NCBI RefSeq assembly: GCF_016595675.1
Contig: NZ_JAENJH010000003.1
Coordinates: forward strand, 186,001 to 250,000
Direction of reading: 5' to 3'
DNA: 64,000 nucleotides
Source of the DNA: Prauserella cavernicola
Lineage (GTDB): Bacteria; Actinomycetota; Actinomycetes; Mycobacteriales; Pseudonocardiaceae
The notes beneath the pieces were generated by a model. The model did not search any database. It worked only from the letters and a program-made list of their open reading frames with translations, and was not told where the DNA came from. Below are positions 44,240 through 52,431 of this stretch, piece after piece. The position numbers and the translations under genes are program-made. Position 1 is the stretch's first letter. Each line of letters opens with the position of its first letter.

Positions 44240-45667
44240 ATGGCCGGGCACATGACTCCCGAGGAGTTCCGCGAACACGGCAAGCGGGTGGTGGACTGGA
44301 TCGCCGACTACCTTGCCTCGATCGAGTCCCGGCCCGTGCGCTCGCAGGCCAAGCCCGGCGACGTACGCGCCGCGCTGCCCGAGCACCCGCCCGAGGAGGG
44401 CGAGCCGTTCGACGCCGTGCTGGCCGACCTCGACCGCGCGATCCTGCCCGGCCTCACGCATTGGCAGCACCCGAGCTTCTTCGCGTACTTCCCCGCCAAC
44501 GCCAGCGGCCCCGCCGTGCTCGGCGATCTGCTCTCGTCGGGGCTCGGCGTGCAGGGCATGGTGTGGGCGACCAGCCCCGCGTGCACGGAGCTGGAGTCGT
44601 TGGTCGTCGACTGGTTCGCCGAGTTGCTGGGGTTGCCTGCGCACTTCCGCACCGACTCGCGCGGCGGCGGCGTCATCCAGGACACGGCGTCGAGCGCGAG
44701 TCTGGTTGCGATGCTGGCCGCTTTGCGGCGAGCGGGCGGGCAGGGACAGCGCCGGACGGTTTACGTGTCGTCGCAGACCCACTCGTCGCTGGAGAAGGCA
44801 GGCCGCATCGCGGGGCTCGCGGACGGCGACGTGCGCGCGGTGGACGTCGACGAGCACACGCTCGAGCTCGACCCCGGGCAGCTGGACCGGCTCATCGCCG
44901 AGGACCTCGCCGCCGGAGCGGTGCCCGCGATGGTGTGCGCGACCGTCGGCACCACGTCCACCACGGCGATCGACCCGGTGCGCCGCATCGGCGAGGTGTG
45001 CCGGGCTCGCGGCGTGTGGCTGCACGTCGACGCCGCGTACGCGGGCGTTTCGGCGGTCTGTCCCGAGCTGCGCTGGATCAACGACGGGGTGGCGGAGTAC
45101 GCCGACTCCTACGTCACCAACCCGCACAAGTGGCTGCTCACCAACTTCGACTGCTCCGTGCTGTGGCTCGCCGACCGGGCGCCGATGATCGAGGCGCTGT
45201 CGATCCTGCCCGAGTACCTGCGCAACTCGGCGAGCTCGTCGGGCGAGGTGATCGACTACCGGGACTGGCAGATCCCGCTGGGGCGGCGGTTCCGCGCGCT
45301 GAAGCTGTGGTCGGTGCTGCGCTACTACGGCGCGCGTGGCCTGCGTGAGCACGTGCGTGGCGGCATCGCGCTGGCCGGTGAGTTCGCGGAGCTGGTGGCC
45401 GCCGACTCCCGCTTCGAGCTGCGCGAACACCATCCGTTCGGGCTCGTGTGCTTTCGTCCGCTCTGGCCCGGACTGTCCACTGTCGACGCCAACGCGGCGA
45501 CGCTCGCGTTGCTGGAGCGGCTCAACGACTCCGGCGAGCTGTACCTGAGCCACACCAAGGTCGGCGAGCACGTGCTGTTGCGGATGGCGATCGGCGCGCC
45601 GACGACCGAGGCGCGCCACGTGCGCGCCGCGTGGACGGCGATCCAGGAGCACCTCGATTTCGCGTGA
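44240..45667 (+). CDS. aromatic-L-amino-acid decarboxylase family (PLP, group II)
   Basis: The 475-residue PLP enzyme of the DDC/TDC family has THWQHPSFFAYFPAN, TSPACTELESLVVDW, the ring-stacking His181 in SSQTHSS, Asp264 in LHVDAAYAG and the Schiff-base Lys297 in TNPHKWLLTNFD. It should decarboxylate aromatic amino acids such as Trp, Phe or Tyr to amines. ATG at 44240 lies 72 bases from trpS, in a shared divergent promoter region. Coupling of a Trp synthetase and an aromatic decarboxylase hints at Trp-related regulation, but no biosynthetic genes follow. Confidence 0.93.
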   Translation: MAGHMTPEEFREHGKRVVDWIADYLASIESRPVRSQAKPGDVRAALPEHPPEEGEPFDAVLADLDRAILPGLTHWQHPSFFAYFPANASGPAVLGDLLSSGLGVQGMVWATSPACTELESLVVDWFAELLGLPAHFRTDSRGGGVIQDTASSASLVAMLAALRRAGGQGQRRTVYVSSQTHSSLEKAGRIAGLADGDVRAVDVDEHTLELDPGQLDRLIAEDLAAGAVPAMVCATVGTTSTTAIDPVRRIGEVCRARGVWLHVDAAYAGVSAVCPELRWINDGVAEYADSYVTNPHKWLLTNFDCSVLWLADRAPMIEALSILPEYLRNSASSSGEVIDYRDWQIPLGRRFRALKLWSVLRYYGARGLREHVRGGIALAGEFAELVAADSRFELREHHPFGLVCFRPLWPGLSTVDANAATLALLERLNDSGELYLSHTKVGEHVLLRMAIGAPTTEARHVRAAWTAIQEHLDFA

Positions 45668-45722
45668 GCGGTTTTTGTCGGTGGGCCGCGGCACAATCGT
45701 GCGCATCCGGCGAGGGGGAGTG

Positions 45723-46148
45723 ATGACCGTGGTGGTCGGCCAGACGAAGGACGTGGGGTTCCAGATCGGGGTGTCCAAGACGGTGCCCTATCCGGTGGAG
45801 ACGGTGTGGGCCTATCTCACCAGCGCCGAGGGGATCGCGGTCTGGCTCGGTGAGGGTGTGCGGCTCGGTACCGAGAAGGGGGCGCGGTACGAGACGGCCG
45901 AGGGCACGGTGGGCGAGGTGCGCAGCTTCCACGACAACGAGCGGCTCCGGCTCACGTGGCGCCCGCGCGACTGGGACCACGACACCACGATGCAGGTCAC
46001 GGTGACCGACTCGGACGGGCGGACGGTGCTGCGGTTCCACCAGGAATGGCTGGCCGACGGCGACGAGCGGCTGCGCCAGCGCGAGCACTGGCGCGCGGTG
46101 CTGCTCGAAGTGCTGGCGGGACTCAGCCGAGGTAGGTCTCCAGGGTGA
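45723..46148 (+). CDS. SRPBCC (AHSA1-like) family protein
   Basis: The 141-residue START/AHSA1-like protein has IGVSKTVPYPVETVWAYLTSAEGIAVWLG, then GEVRSFHDNERLRLTWRP and the C-terminal helix QREHWRAVLLEVLAGL. It has a hydrophobic ligand cavity by family but no known enzyme motif. It overlaps the end of the convergent TetR gene by 26 bases. The TetR and SGNH genes facing it could be functionally related; this is not shown. Confidence 0.85.
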   Translation: MTVVVGQTKDVGFQIGVSKTVPYPVETVWAYLTSAEGIAVWLGEGVRLGTEKGARYETAEGTVGEVRSFHDNERLRLTWRPRDWDHDTTMQVTVTDSDGRTVLRFHQEWLADGDERLRQREHWRAVLLEVLAGLSRGRSPG

Positions 46149-46686
46149 CGCCCAGCGCGGCGTCCACCTGGTCCGTCTCCAGCGTGTCGCCGAGGCCGCC
46201 CCACAGCCAGAGCCCGGCCAGTCCGTGCAGTGCCGCCCACAGCGACGCGGCGAGCAGTCGCGCATCGGTGCCGGGCCGCCAGCCGACGGCCTGGGTCTCG
46301 CCGACGAGCTCGCTGAAGCGCTCGAACACGGCGCTGTTGGTGCTCGCCAGCTCCGGTTCGTCGGCGTCGACGAGATCGCGGCGGAACATCAGCTCGAACA
46401 TCGCGGGGTTGGCGAAGGCGAACTCGAGGTAGGCACGGCACATCGCGAGCAGTCGTTCCCGGGGCTCGGCGGAGGCGACGACCTCGGTGCGCTCGCGCAG
46501 CTCGGCGAAACCCGTGGTGGCGACAGCGGACAGCAGCGCGGAGCGGCCGGTGAAATGGCGCAGCGGCGCGCCGTGCGACACACCGGCCTCGCGGGCGATC
46601 CGGCGGAGGGTGACGGCTTCGACGCCCTCGTCGGCGAGCAGAGCGGTGGCGCTCTCGATCAGGCGTTGCCTGGGATCGGCGACCAT
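46123..46686 (-). CDS. TetR-family regulator (SGNH operon)
   Basis: The 187-residue regulator has the HTH RQRLIESATALLADEGVEAVTLRRIAREAGVSHGAPLRHFTGRSALL and a TetR_C_13-like C-terminal domain (LEFAFANPAMFELMFRRDLV, LWAALHGLAGLWLWGGL). ATG at 46686 lies inside the last codons of the SGNH hydrolase gene (28-base overlap), so both are in one transcript. A GTAGAC-N3-GTCTAC palindrome before the SGNH gene is its likely operator. The ligand is unknown. Confidence 0.88.
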   Translation of the reverse strand: MVADPRQRLIESATALLADEGVEAVTLRRIAREAGVSHGAPLRHFTGRSALLSAVATTGFAELRERTEVVASAEPRERLLAMCRAYLEFAFANPAMFELMFRRDLVDADEPELASTNSAVFERFSELVGETQAVGWRPGTDARLLAASLWAALHGLAGLWLWGGLGDTLETDQVDAALGVTLETYLG

Positions 46687-47468
46687 GTTCCCAGTTCGTC
46701 GGTGAGCGGCAGCAGTTCCGGTCGTTTCGGCACGAAGCCGTCGCCGGAGGAGCGGCCGGTGAGGTAGTTGACCACGCGGGTTCGCGAGGCGGGCAGCACC
46801 GTGCTCCACACCCACTTGGTGTGGGCGAGCAGGTTCGGAGCCGCCGGGTCGCCCGGAAGCGGGCTCAGCCAGTCGGCGTCGAACGGCACGTCCAGCTTGC
46901 CGAGCAGGTGAGCGGCGACCCTGCGGTGGCCGTGTTCGCTGAGGTGCAGCCGGTCGGGACCGAAGTAGCGCAGGTCCTGGGCCGCCTCGTCGGGCCACAG
47001 GTCCACCAGCACGGCGCCATGGTCGGCGGCGGCGTCGCGCACGGCGTCGTTGAACGCCTCGATGCGCGAGCGCATTTTGCGCACGACCGGCATCCGGCTG
47101 GAGATGTCGCTGAGCGTGAACAGCACGACCGTGGGAGCGATGTCGGAGAGCAGGCGTGTGGCGGCCCTGACGCGGCCCGCGACCACGTCGGAGCTGAACG
47201 ACCTGGTCATCATCAGGTCGTTGCCGCCGCCGAAGAGCGCGACGATGTCGGGCCGCAGGTCGCTCGCCGTCGGGATCTGCTCGACGACGATCTGGTCGAG
47301 CCGCCTGCCACGGACGCCGAGGTTGGCGTAGCGGAAGTCGGGCTGGTCCAGAGCGAAACGGCTGGCGACCAGGTCGGCCCAGCCCCGGTAGTGGGTGCGG
47401 CCGGGGTAAGGGTCGTCGAGGCCTTCGGTGCAGCTATCGCCGATCGCCACGAAGCGTTGGTAGTTCAT
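46659..47468 (-). CDS. SGNH/GDSL-type hydrolase
   Basis: The 269-residue esterase-like enzyme has all SGNH blocks: FVAIGDSCTEGLDDP (block I, catalytic Ser), GVRGRRLDQIV (block II Gly), ALFGGGNDLMM (block III Asn) and DRLHLSEHGHRRVA (block V, Asp and His). There is no signal peptide, so it acts in the cytosol or is not exported by Sec. Its end overlaps the TetR gene. The substrate is unknown; SGNH enzymes cleave acyl esters of lipids or sugars. Confidence 0.9.
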   Translation of the reverse strand: MNYQRFVAIGDSCTEGLDDPYPGRTHYRGWADLVASRFALDQPDFRYANLGVRGRRLDQIVVEQIPTASDLRPDIVALFGGGNDLMMTRSFSSDVVAGRVRAATRLLSDIAPTVVLFTLSDISSRMPVVRKMRSRIEAFNDAVRDAAADHGAVLVDLWPDEAAQDLRYFGPDRLHLSEHGHRRVAAHLLGKLDVPFDADWLSPLPGDPAAPNLLAHTKWVWSTVLPASRTRVVNYLTGRSSGDGFVPKRPELLPLTDELGTWSPIPGNA

Positions 47469-47506
47469 TCAACTCTCCGACAGGTTCCGTTCAGCTCGTG
47501 GCCGAT

Positions 47507-47535
47507 GTCTACCAAACCGAGTAGACGGTGTCTAC
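47507..47535 (-). promoter_or_regulatory. TetR-type operator before the SGNH gene
   Basis: GTAGAC, three bases, GTCTAC form a perfect palindrome at 47521-47535, with a further GTCTAC at 47507-47512. The repeat is 38-67 bases upstream of the SGNH start and fits self-control by the TetR gene of the same operon. Confidence 0.6.
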
Positions 47536-47553
47536 GTCGCTGTACGGAGCGGA

Positions 47554-47592
47554 ATCGCGCCCGGACCGTGCGTGAGACGGTCCGGGCGCGAT
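47554..47592 (-). terminator. terminator of the GH20 hexosaminidase gene
   Basis: Perfect 16-bp arms ATCGCGCCCGGACCGT and complement with a 7-base loop, starting eight bases after the stop codon of the hexosaminidase. No T-tract follows. Confidence 0.75.
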
Positions 47593-47600
47593 CAGGAGAG

Positions 47601-49193
47601 TCAGGGCCAGTTGATCTGCGGCGAGCGGTAGAAGTTGACGCCGCGCTCCTCCCAGCGCGGCCCCTGCTCGGCGAGCCGCTGCGAGAAGGACTCCCAGTCG
47701 CGGGCCTCCTGCGGCGACCACCCGATCTCGGCGATGGCGGGCAGCCTCGGGAACGCCATGAACTCGATGTCGTCGAGCGTGCGCAGCGTCTCCGACCACA
47801 GCGGCGCCTCCACGCCGAAGACCGACTCCTCGCCGACACCCTGCAGGTGGTTGCCCGGGTCCCAGTCGTAGGCGTCGCGCACCTCGATGAGTCCGGCCCA
47901 CTGCAGGCCGAGCGGCGTGCTCTCGTCGTACTTCATGTCGAGGTAGGTCTTGTTCGCGGGCGACATGATCACCTGGTTGCCCTTCGCGACGGCCTCGGCG
48001 ACGTCGGCGTTCTCGGTCTCGGTGGACCAGTACTGCGGCACGACCGACGTCGGCAGGTCCGCCTGCGCCACCTCGTTCCAGCCGAACGCCCGCTTGCCGT
48101 ACTTCTCCACGAGCGGCAGCACCCGGTCCATGAACGTGCGGTAGTCCTCCTCGGAGGTCGCATGCGCCTCGTCACCGCCGATGTGCAGGTACGGCCCGGG
48201 CGTCAGCTCGGCGACCTCGCGGATCACGTCCTCCGCGAAGCGGTACGTGACCTCGGAGTCGATGCAGAGCGAGGAGTAGCCGACCTCGATGTCGGTGCGG
48301 GGCGGCACCGCGACGCCGTCGCAGTTCAGCTCGGCGTAGGTGGACTGCGCCGCGTTGGTGTGCCCTGGCATGTCGATCTCGGGCACGATCGTGATGAAGC
48401 GCGACTCGGCGTAGGCGACGAGGTCGGAGTACTCGGCCTTGGTCAGGAAGCCGGGCCCTTCTCCGTCGACCCCGGTGCCCGGTCCGCCGCCGACGGTGGT
48501 CAGCTCCGGCCAGCTCTCGATCTCGATGCGCCAGCCCTGGTCGTCGCTGAGGTGCAGGTGCAGGTGGTTGATCTTGAACTGGGCGATCTCGTCGATGTAG
48601 GACTTGATCTCGTCCGGCTCGTGGAAGTGCCGGGCCAGGTCGAGCATGGCCCCGCGGTACTCGAACCGGGGCTCGTCGACGATCCGGCCGCCGGGCACGG
48701 TCCACGTGCGCGAGAAGGTCTGGTCGGCCTCGACCTGCGCGGGCAGCAGCTGGCGCAACGTCTGCACGCCGGCGAACAGCCCTTCGGGTGTCTCGGCCCT
48801 GACGGTGATCCCGGACTTGGCGACGTCGAGCTGGTAGCCCTGCTCGCCCACGTCGGCGCCGCCCTTGCCGAGCAGTAGCGAGATGCCGGGTCCCTTCGAC
48901 CTCGCGGACGAGTCGACCGGCAGTTCGAAGCCGGTGGCGGGCCGCAACACCTCGGCGAGATACGTGCCGACGCTCTCGGCCTCGGCCGATCCGAGCTGGG
49001 TGTGGATGGTGGTGTGCGGACCGAGGGTGAAGTCGGCCTTCGAGTTCGGCGCGATCTGGGCCGGAGCCGGGATCACGTCACTGAGCTGGCGTTCCGGTCC
49101 TGGGGCGGCGGTCTGCGCGGCGGCGGCCGGAATGCCGGGTAGGCACAGCGCGGTCGCGGTGAGCAGGCCGATGAATGTCCTTCGTTGACGCAC
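47601..49193 (-). CDS. secreted beta-N-acetylhexosaminidase (GH20)
   Basis: The 530-residue enzyme has a signal peptide (RRTFIGLLTATALCLPGIPAAAA), a GH20b N-terminal domain (about 38-170) and a GH20 barrel. The catalytic Asp341-Glu342 pair is in YLHIGGDEAH, with HLHLSDDQGWRIEIE and PEIDMPGHT upstream. It releases terminal GlcNAc or GalNAc from chitin oligomers or wall glycans outside the cell. It stands alone between a hairpin terminator and a promoter region with a DasR-like site, so it is likely induced by aminosugars. Confidence 0.93.
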   Translation of the reverse strand: MRQRRTFIGLLTATALCLPGIPAAAAQTAAPGPERQLSDVIPAPAQIAPNSKADFTLGPHTTIHTQLGSAEAESVGTYLAEVLRPATGFELPVDSSARSKGPGISLLLGKGGADVGEQGYQLDVAKSGITVRAETPEGLFAGVQTLRQLLPAQVEADQTFSRTWTVPGGRIVDEPRFEYRGAMLDLARHFHEPDEIKSYIDEIAQFKINHLHLHLSDDQGWRIEIESWPELTTVGGGPGTGVDGEGPGFLTKAEYSDLVAYAESRFITIVPEIDMPGHTNAAQSTYAELNCDGVAVPPRTDIEVGYSSLCIDSEVTYRFAEDVIREVAELTPGPYLHIGGDEAHATSEEDYRTFMDRVLPLVEKYGKRAFGWNEVAQADLPTSVVPQYWSTETENADVAEAVAKGNQVIMSPANKTYLDMKYDESTPLGLQWAGLIEVRDAYDWDPGNHLQGVGEESVFGVEAPLWSETLRTLDDIEFMAFPRLPAIAEIGWSPQEARDWESFSQRLAEQGPRWEERGVNFYRSPQINWP

Positions 49194-49228
49194 GGAGCAC
49201 CTCCGATGGGGAAGGATCGGGTGCGCTA

Positions 49229-49244
49229 AAAGGTATAGACCAAT
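49229..49244 (-). promoter_or_regulatory. DasR-like (dre) site before the GH20 gene
   Basis: On the minus strand the site is ATTGGTCTATACCTTT. The dre consensus recalled for Streptomyces DasR is ACTGGTCTAGACCAGT, so 12 of 16 positions agree, including the TGGTCTA core. It is 36-51 bases upstream of the start. GH20 genes are classic DasR targets. Confidence 0.55.
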
Positions 49245-49285
49245 AGTGGTTCAGACATCCGCCGATCGGTGGACGTTTGTGCCGG

Positions 49286-49984
49286 TCAGGTCTTTTTGTC
49301 TCGTTGCGCCCGAGCGCGCAACGCCGGGTGGTGGGTGAGTTTGAGGACGCCGATGTCCTGCGGCCGGATGTCGGCGCCGCCCGCGACGGAGTGGACGATG
49401 CCGTTGTAGACGAGGTCCCAGATGCGCCGGTCGCGATGCCATTCGGCGAAGGTGCGACTCATGCCGCGCTCGTCGTCGTAGAGGTCGAGGTAGAGGTCGC
49501 CGCCGCCGTAGCTGGTGCGGATCTTGGTGAGCTCGTAGGTCTTGAGGTGGTTGGTTCGGCGCAGCCGACTACGTGACCACTGCACCCAGTCGGCCCCGGC
49601 GGAGACGGTGTCGATGTTGAACGGATTGGACATCAGATATGCGCCGACGATCGGAATTAGCCACAGCGGCCAGAACCGAGCATTGAGAAAACCCAGGTCG
49701 CCGTCCTGGAGAAGGGTCAGGACTGCCATGCCCCCGAGCAGAAGGCCCAGCGACACCACGTACCGCACGATCCCTGCTTTGGAGCTGCCGCGCCACCAGA
49801 CCAAAGTCGGTCCCATGCCCGACGGTGGTTTAGGCTTACGCGGATCGTGGATGTCGCGGAGCGGATCGTCCTCAGATCCGCTCTTGTTGCCGGTGTAGCC
49901 AGGGGCGCGTGGCGGGAACGGCTTTCCGGTCCGCGGGTCGGGACGTGGAGGCAGGCCGTCGTCGCCCGGCGCTCTTTCGGCCAT
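49286..49984 (-). CDS. membrane protein of unknown function in the second ESX-associated cluster
   Basis: The 232-residue protein has a Pro-rich polar N-terminus (about 1-65), two adjacent TM helices (about 78-98, VRYVVSLGLLLGGMAVLTLL, and about 105-125, FWPLWLIPIVGAYLMS) and a cytosolic C-terminal domain (ADWVQWSRSRLRR, YELTKIRTSYGGGDLYLDLYDDERG). The latter looks like a PH-like fold. ATG at 49984 (MAERAPG) is preferred to the longer frame. It follows the ESX-type genes on the same strand, with 20 bases spacing, and so belongs to that operon. The function is not known. Confidence 0.7.
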   Translation of the reverse strand: MAERAPGDDGLPPRPDPRTGKPFPPRAPGYTGNKSGSEDDPLRDIHDPRKPKPPSGMGPTLVWWRGSSKAGIVRYVVSLGLLLGGMAVLTLLQDGDLGFLNARFWPLWLIPIVGAYLMSNPFNIDTVSAGADWVQWSRSRLRRTNHLKTYELTKIRTSYGGGDLYLDLYDDERGMSRTFAEWHRDRRIWDLVYNGIVHSVAGGADIRPQDIGVLKLTHHPALRARAQRDKKT

Positions 49985-50004
49985 TCGTGTCAGCCCCCCA
50001 CTCG

Positions 50005-51231
50005 CTATTCGGGATGGAGCATATCGGCGACCCATTGGCCGCCTATGGCGCCGAGCGTGCCGCCCGCGATTCCCACGACCAATGAGCCGAGCGGCGAGGC
50101 AACGGAGCCGACCATGGCCCCGTAGGCTGCGCCTGCAGCCATGCTTCCGCCCGCCGCGCCAGTGATGATCAATCCTGTATCCGTGATCGCTTTGCCCCAG
50201 GACTGTTCACCCTTCATGGCTCCGTAAGCCTCGTTCCAGGCGGTCAGAACTCCGCCAGCGTAGGAAAATCCTTTGAGGACACTTCGCGAGTTCTCCATGA
50301 ACTTTCCTGCGCTGGGGTCCAGGTCGGAGAGCGCTCCTTTGCCGGGATAAGCGGAAAGGGCGTTGCGCACAGACGCTGGCACGTATTTGATCCACCTGTT
50401 GTACTGGTCCGCCTTTGCTTGGTAGTGGTCCGCTCCGGCTCCCATCGCCGCCGAGGACATCGTGAGCTGTCGGCCGAAATCCGGTGGGAGCAGGTGCAGC
50501 CTGCCCATGGCGAAGTTGGTGAACGCGTCTCCGGTGGTGGAGAACCGGCGTGCCAGGTTGGTGTACTCCAGTCGCTTGTTCTCCATCGTCGCGACGAACG
50601 AGCGCGCTTGCGACGCGGTGGTGAAACCGAGGCTCACGTAATCGTCAGCGGGCTTGGCTGTGCTGACTGCTTGCTGCAGTGTGCTGTGCGCGTTCCCTTC
50701 GCGGGTGCGGGCGTCGGTGACGATGGCCTTGCACTCGTTGTAGGTGGCGGCTTTCGCGTTGTAGTCGGCGATGGCCGCGTTGTGGGCCTCGATCGCCACT
50801 TTATTGTCCGCCATCGCCTGCTTCGCCTGCGCGCTGTCACACGGGCCGGTCGGCAGCACCTGCGGCTCCAGCGGGGGATCCGGCGCCAGGATGAACGGAC
50901 CTTCGACCTGCAGGCCGCCTCGTCGCGCCTTGCCGAGTGCCTCGTCCATACGGCGGATGACGCCGTCCAGTTCGTCGGAGAACTCGCGCAGGGCTCGCTC
51001 GATGGTCGTGGCCTGCTCGCCGAGCCGGTCGGTCGCCGGGCCGTACTGCCTCGTCGCCCCGTCGTGGGCGTCGCGGGCCGGTCCCATCCAGTCCGACTCG
51101 CCCGTCGTGCGGGCCTGCTGAGCCTGTCCCGCCGCCGCGTGCGCCGACTCGGCCATGTTCGCCAGGTGGTCGGCGGCTCCTCGACAGGTGCCACTGTTGC
51201 CGTTGACGGTGGTGTTGAGCGCCTGTCCCAT
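50005..51231 (-). CDS. type VII secretion-associated protein with glycine-zipper C-terminus
   Basis: The 408-residue protein has a WXG100-like N-terminal helical pair (about 20-110, with SDWMGPARDAHDGATRQYG and a long amphipathic helix to DEALGKARRGG). A helical middle follows (YNAKAATYNECKAIVTDA, FVATMENKRLEYTNLARRF). The last 60 residues are Gly/Ala-rich with zipper spacing (TGAAGGSMAAGAAYGAMVGSV, VGIAGGTLGAIGGQWV). The C-terminus could insert in membranes, as in pore-forming effectors; this is inference. It follows the EspC-like gene by 9 bases. No immunity-like gene is obvious except the membrane protein downstream. Confidence 0.75.
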   Translation of the reverse strand: MGQALNTTVNGNSGTCRGAADHLANMAESAHAAAGQAQQARTTGESDWMGPARDAHDGATRQYGPATDRLGEQATTIERALREFSDELDGVIRRMDEALGKARRGGLQVEGPFILAPDPPLEPQVLPTGPCDSAQAKQAMADNKVAIEAHNAAIADYNAKAATYNECKAIVTDARTREGNAHSTLQQAVSTAKPADDYVSLGFTTASQARSFVATMENKRLEYTNLARRFSTTGDAFTNFAMGRLHLLPPDFGRQLTMSSAAMGAGADHYQAKADQYNRWIKYVPASVRNALSAYPGKGALSDLDPSAGKFMENSRSVLKGFSYAGGVLTAWNEAYGAMKGEQSWGKAITDTGLIITGAAGGSMAAGAAYGAMVGSVASPLGSLVVGIAGGTLGAIGGQWVADMLHPE

Positions 51232-51240
51232 GCCGGGCCC

Positions 51241-51666
51241 CTAGTTGTCGTCCATCGAGCCAGGTCCGCCGGGGCCCTTAGGCGGTGTCGCCGGGCCCAT
51301 CGGCGGGGGCGGGAGCGAACCCGGTGCCGGATCGACCTTGCCGTCGGAGGGGAGCCGTTGGCCGGGGCCCATGCCGTAACGACCCCTCGCGGCGATGGCA
51401 CCCGCGTTGGTGTTCTCGATGTCCTCGTAGCTGCCGTTCGCGGCGTGGACCTTCTCCGCGGCGTCGTCCATCGCCGTCGCGGCGGCGCCGAGCGCTCGGG
51501 TCAGGGACGCCATCGCCTCACCGACCACGGACGAGGAGGCGCCCGCGTCCGGCGCGTCGGCGGGTGCGGTCGCGGCGCCGTCCACCAACTCGGCTCCCTC
51601 GTGCCAGTGGTCGCTGATCGCGGTCAGGGCCTCACTGTTGTGCCGGTAGCCGTCGCCGCTAGGCAT
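51241..51666 (-). CDS. EspC-like ESX-associated protein
   Basis: A 141-residue protein with two helices (GYRHNSEALTAISDHWHEGAELVDG, EAMASLTRALGAAATAMDDAAEKVHAANGSYEDIE) and a Gly/Pro-rich tail. The length, helical pair and position directly before a WXG-like gene fit DUF2580/EspC-type secretion partners. It overlaps the 3' end of the SseB-like gene by 8 bases and is followed 9 bases on by the 408-aa gene. The tail may be exposed or disordered. Confidence 0.75.
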   Translation of the reverse strand: MPSGDGYRHNSEALTAISDHWHEGAELVDGAATAPADAPDAGASSSVVGEAMASLTRALGAAATAMDDAAEKVHAANGSYEDIENTNAGAIAARGRYGMGPGQRLPSDGKVDPAPGSLPPPPMGPATPPKGPGGPGSMDDN

Positions 51667-52327
51667 TCCACTCCGTCTCCCTCCGGGACTTGCGAGTCCA
51701 GTCCACCACCGGTACCGCGTGCCGGGTCTCCTCCGAGAGAACCGGGTTGAGCAGAACCTGCTCGGCGCCGGACTCGGTCAGCACCGTGCCGAGTTCGCGA
51801 ACCGGGATCGCCACCCACGGTTGGTGTGGCCCGCATCCGGTCTTGATGGCCTCTGCCGAGGTGTAGGCCAGCAGCGTCGTCTTGTTCCGGTGTCGTTGCA
51901 GCTCCAGATTGATCGTCTGGTCGCCGGGCCTGGCCGGACGCGATGGCACGTACACGAGGTCCCCTTCCGGTTCGGCGTCGTCCAGCAGCGGTAGATCCGG
52001 CTGATCGGCGACGTCCGGTTCCGGGTGGCGCGGTGGGCAGGGTAGCGGCTGGTCCAGAACAGCCTGGGCGTCGGTCGCGTCGCAGATTCGCTTCAGGTCG
52101 GCGGCCGTCAGCCATCGAAATGGCTGGGCAGGCCCAGCAGACGCTGCCAGAACCGGAAATGCTGAGTACGTCACGACCACACGCGTGCCGTCGTGCAGTT
52201 CCCACAGCTCGATCGGTGCGCCCGGTTCGCCGACGGTGGTCAGCGTCAGCACTCCCTCAGGAGCGTGCTCACCCACCTCTGCGGCCGTCAACACCCGCAC
52301 CCGGTCGCTTGCCCCTCGAAGACCCAC
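51659..52327 (-). CDS. SseB-like (SAV_915-type) protein
   Basis: The 222-residue protein has an SseB-like C-terminal half (DLVYVPSRPARPGDQTINLELQ, NKTTLLAYTSAEAIKTGCGPHQPWVAIPV, ESGAEQVLLNPVL). The N-terminal half is possibly a second degenerate copy (EGVLTLTTVGEPGAPIELWELHDGTRVVVTYSAF). Proteins of this type accompany ESX genes in Pseudonocardiaceae. The start is GTG at 52327; an in-frame GTG a few codons on (about 52300) is possible. It is first in the four-gene minus-strand cluster. The role is unknown. Confidence 0.72.
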   Translation of the reverse strand: MGLRGASDRVRVLTAAEVGEHAPEGVLTLTTVGEPGAPIELWELHDGTRVVVTYSAFPVLAASAGPAQPFRWLTAADLKRICDATDAQAVLDQPLPCPPRHPEPDVADQPDLPLLDDAEPEGDLVYVPSRPARPGDQTINLELQRHRNKTTLLAYTSAEAIKTGCGPHQPWVAIPVRELGTVLTESGAEQVLLNPVLSEETRHAVPVVDWTRKSRRETEWNA

Positions 52328-52431
52328 AGCTCCCCCATGCAGCGGTTGGTCCCACCGATCGTAGTTGCACGACGACGGTGTGCGAGCGGTTTTGGGGGCG
52401 AAAGCCGCACGTCACTCGCGTAGGGGACGCT

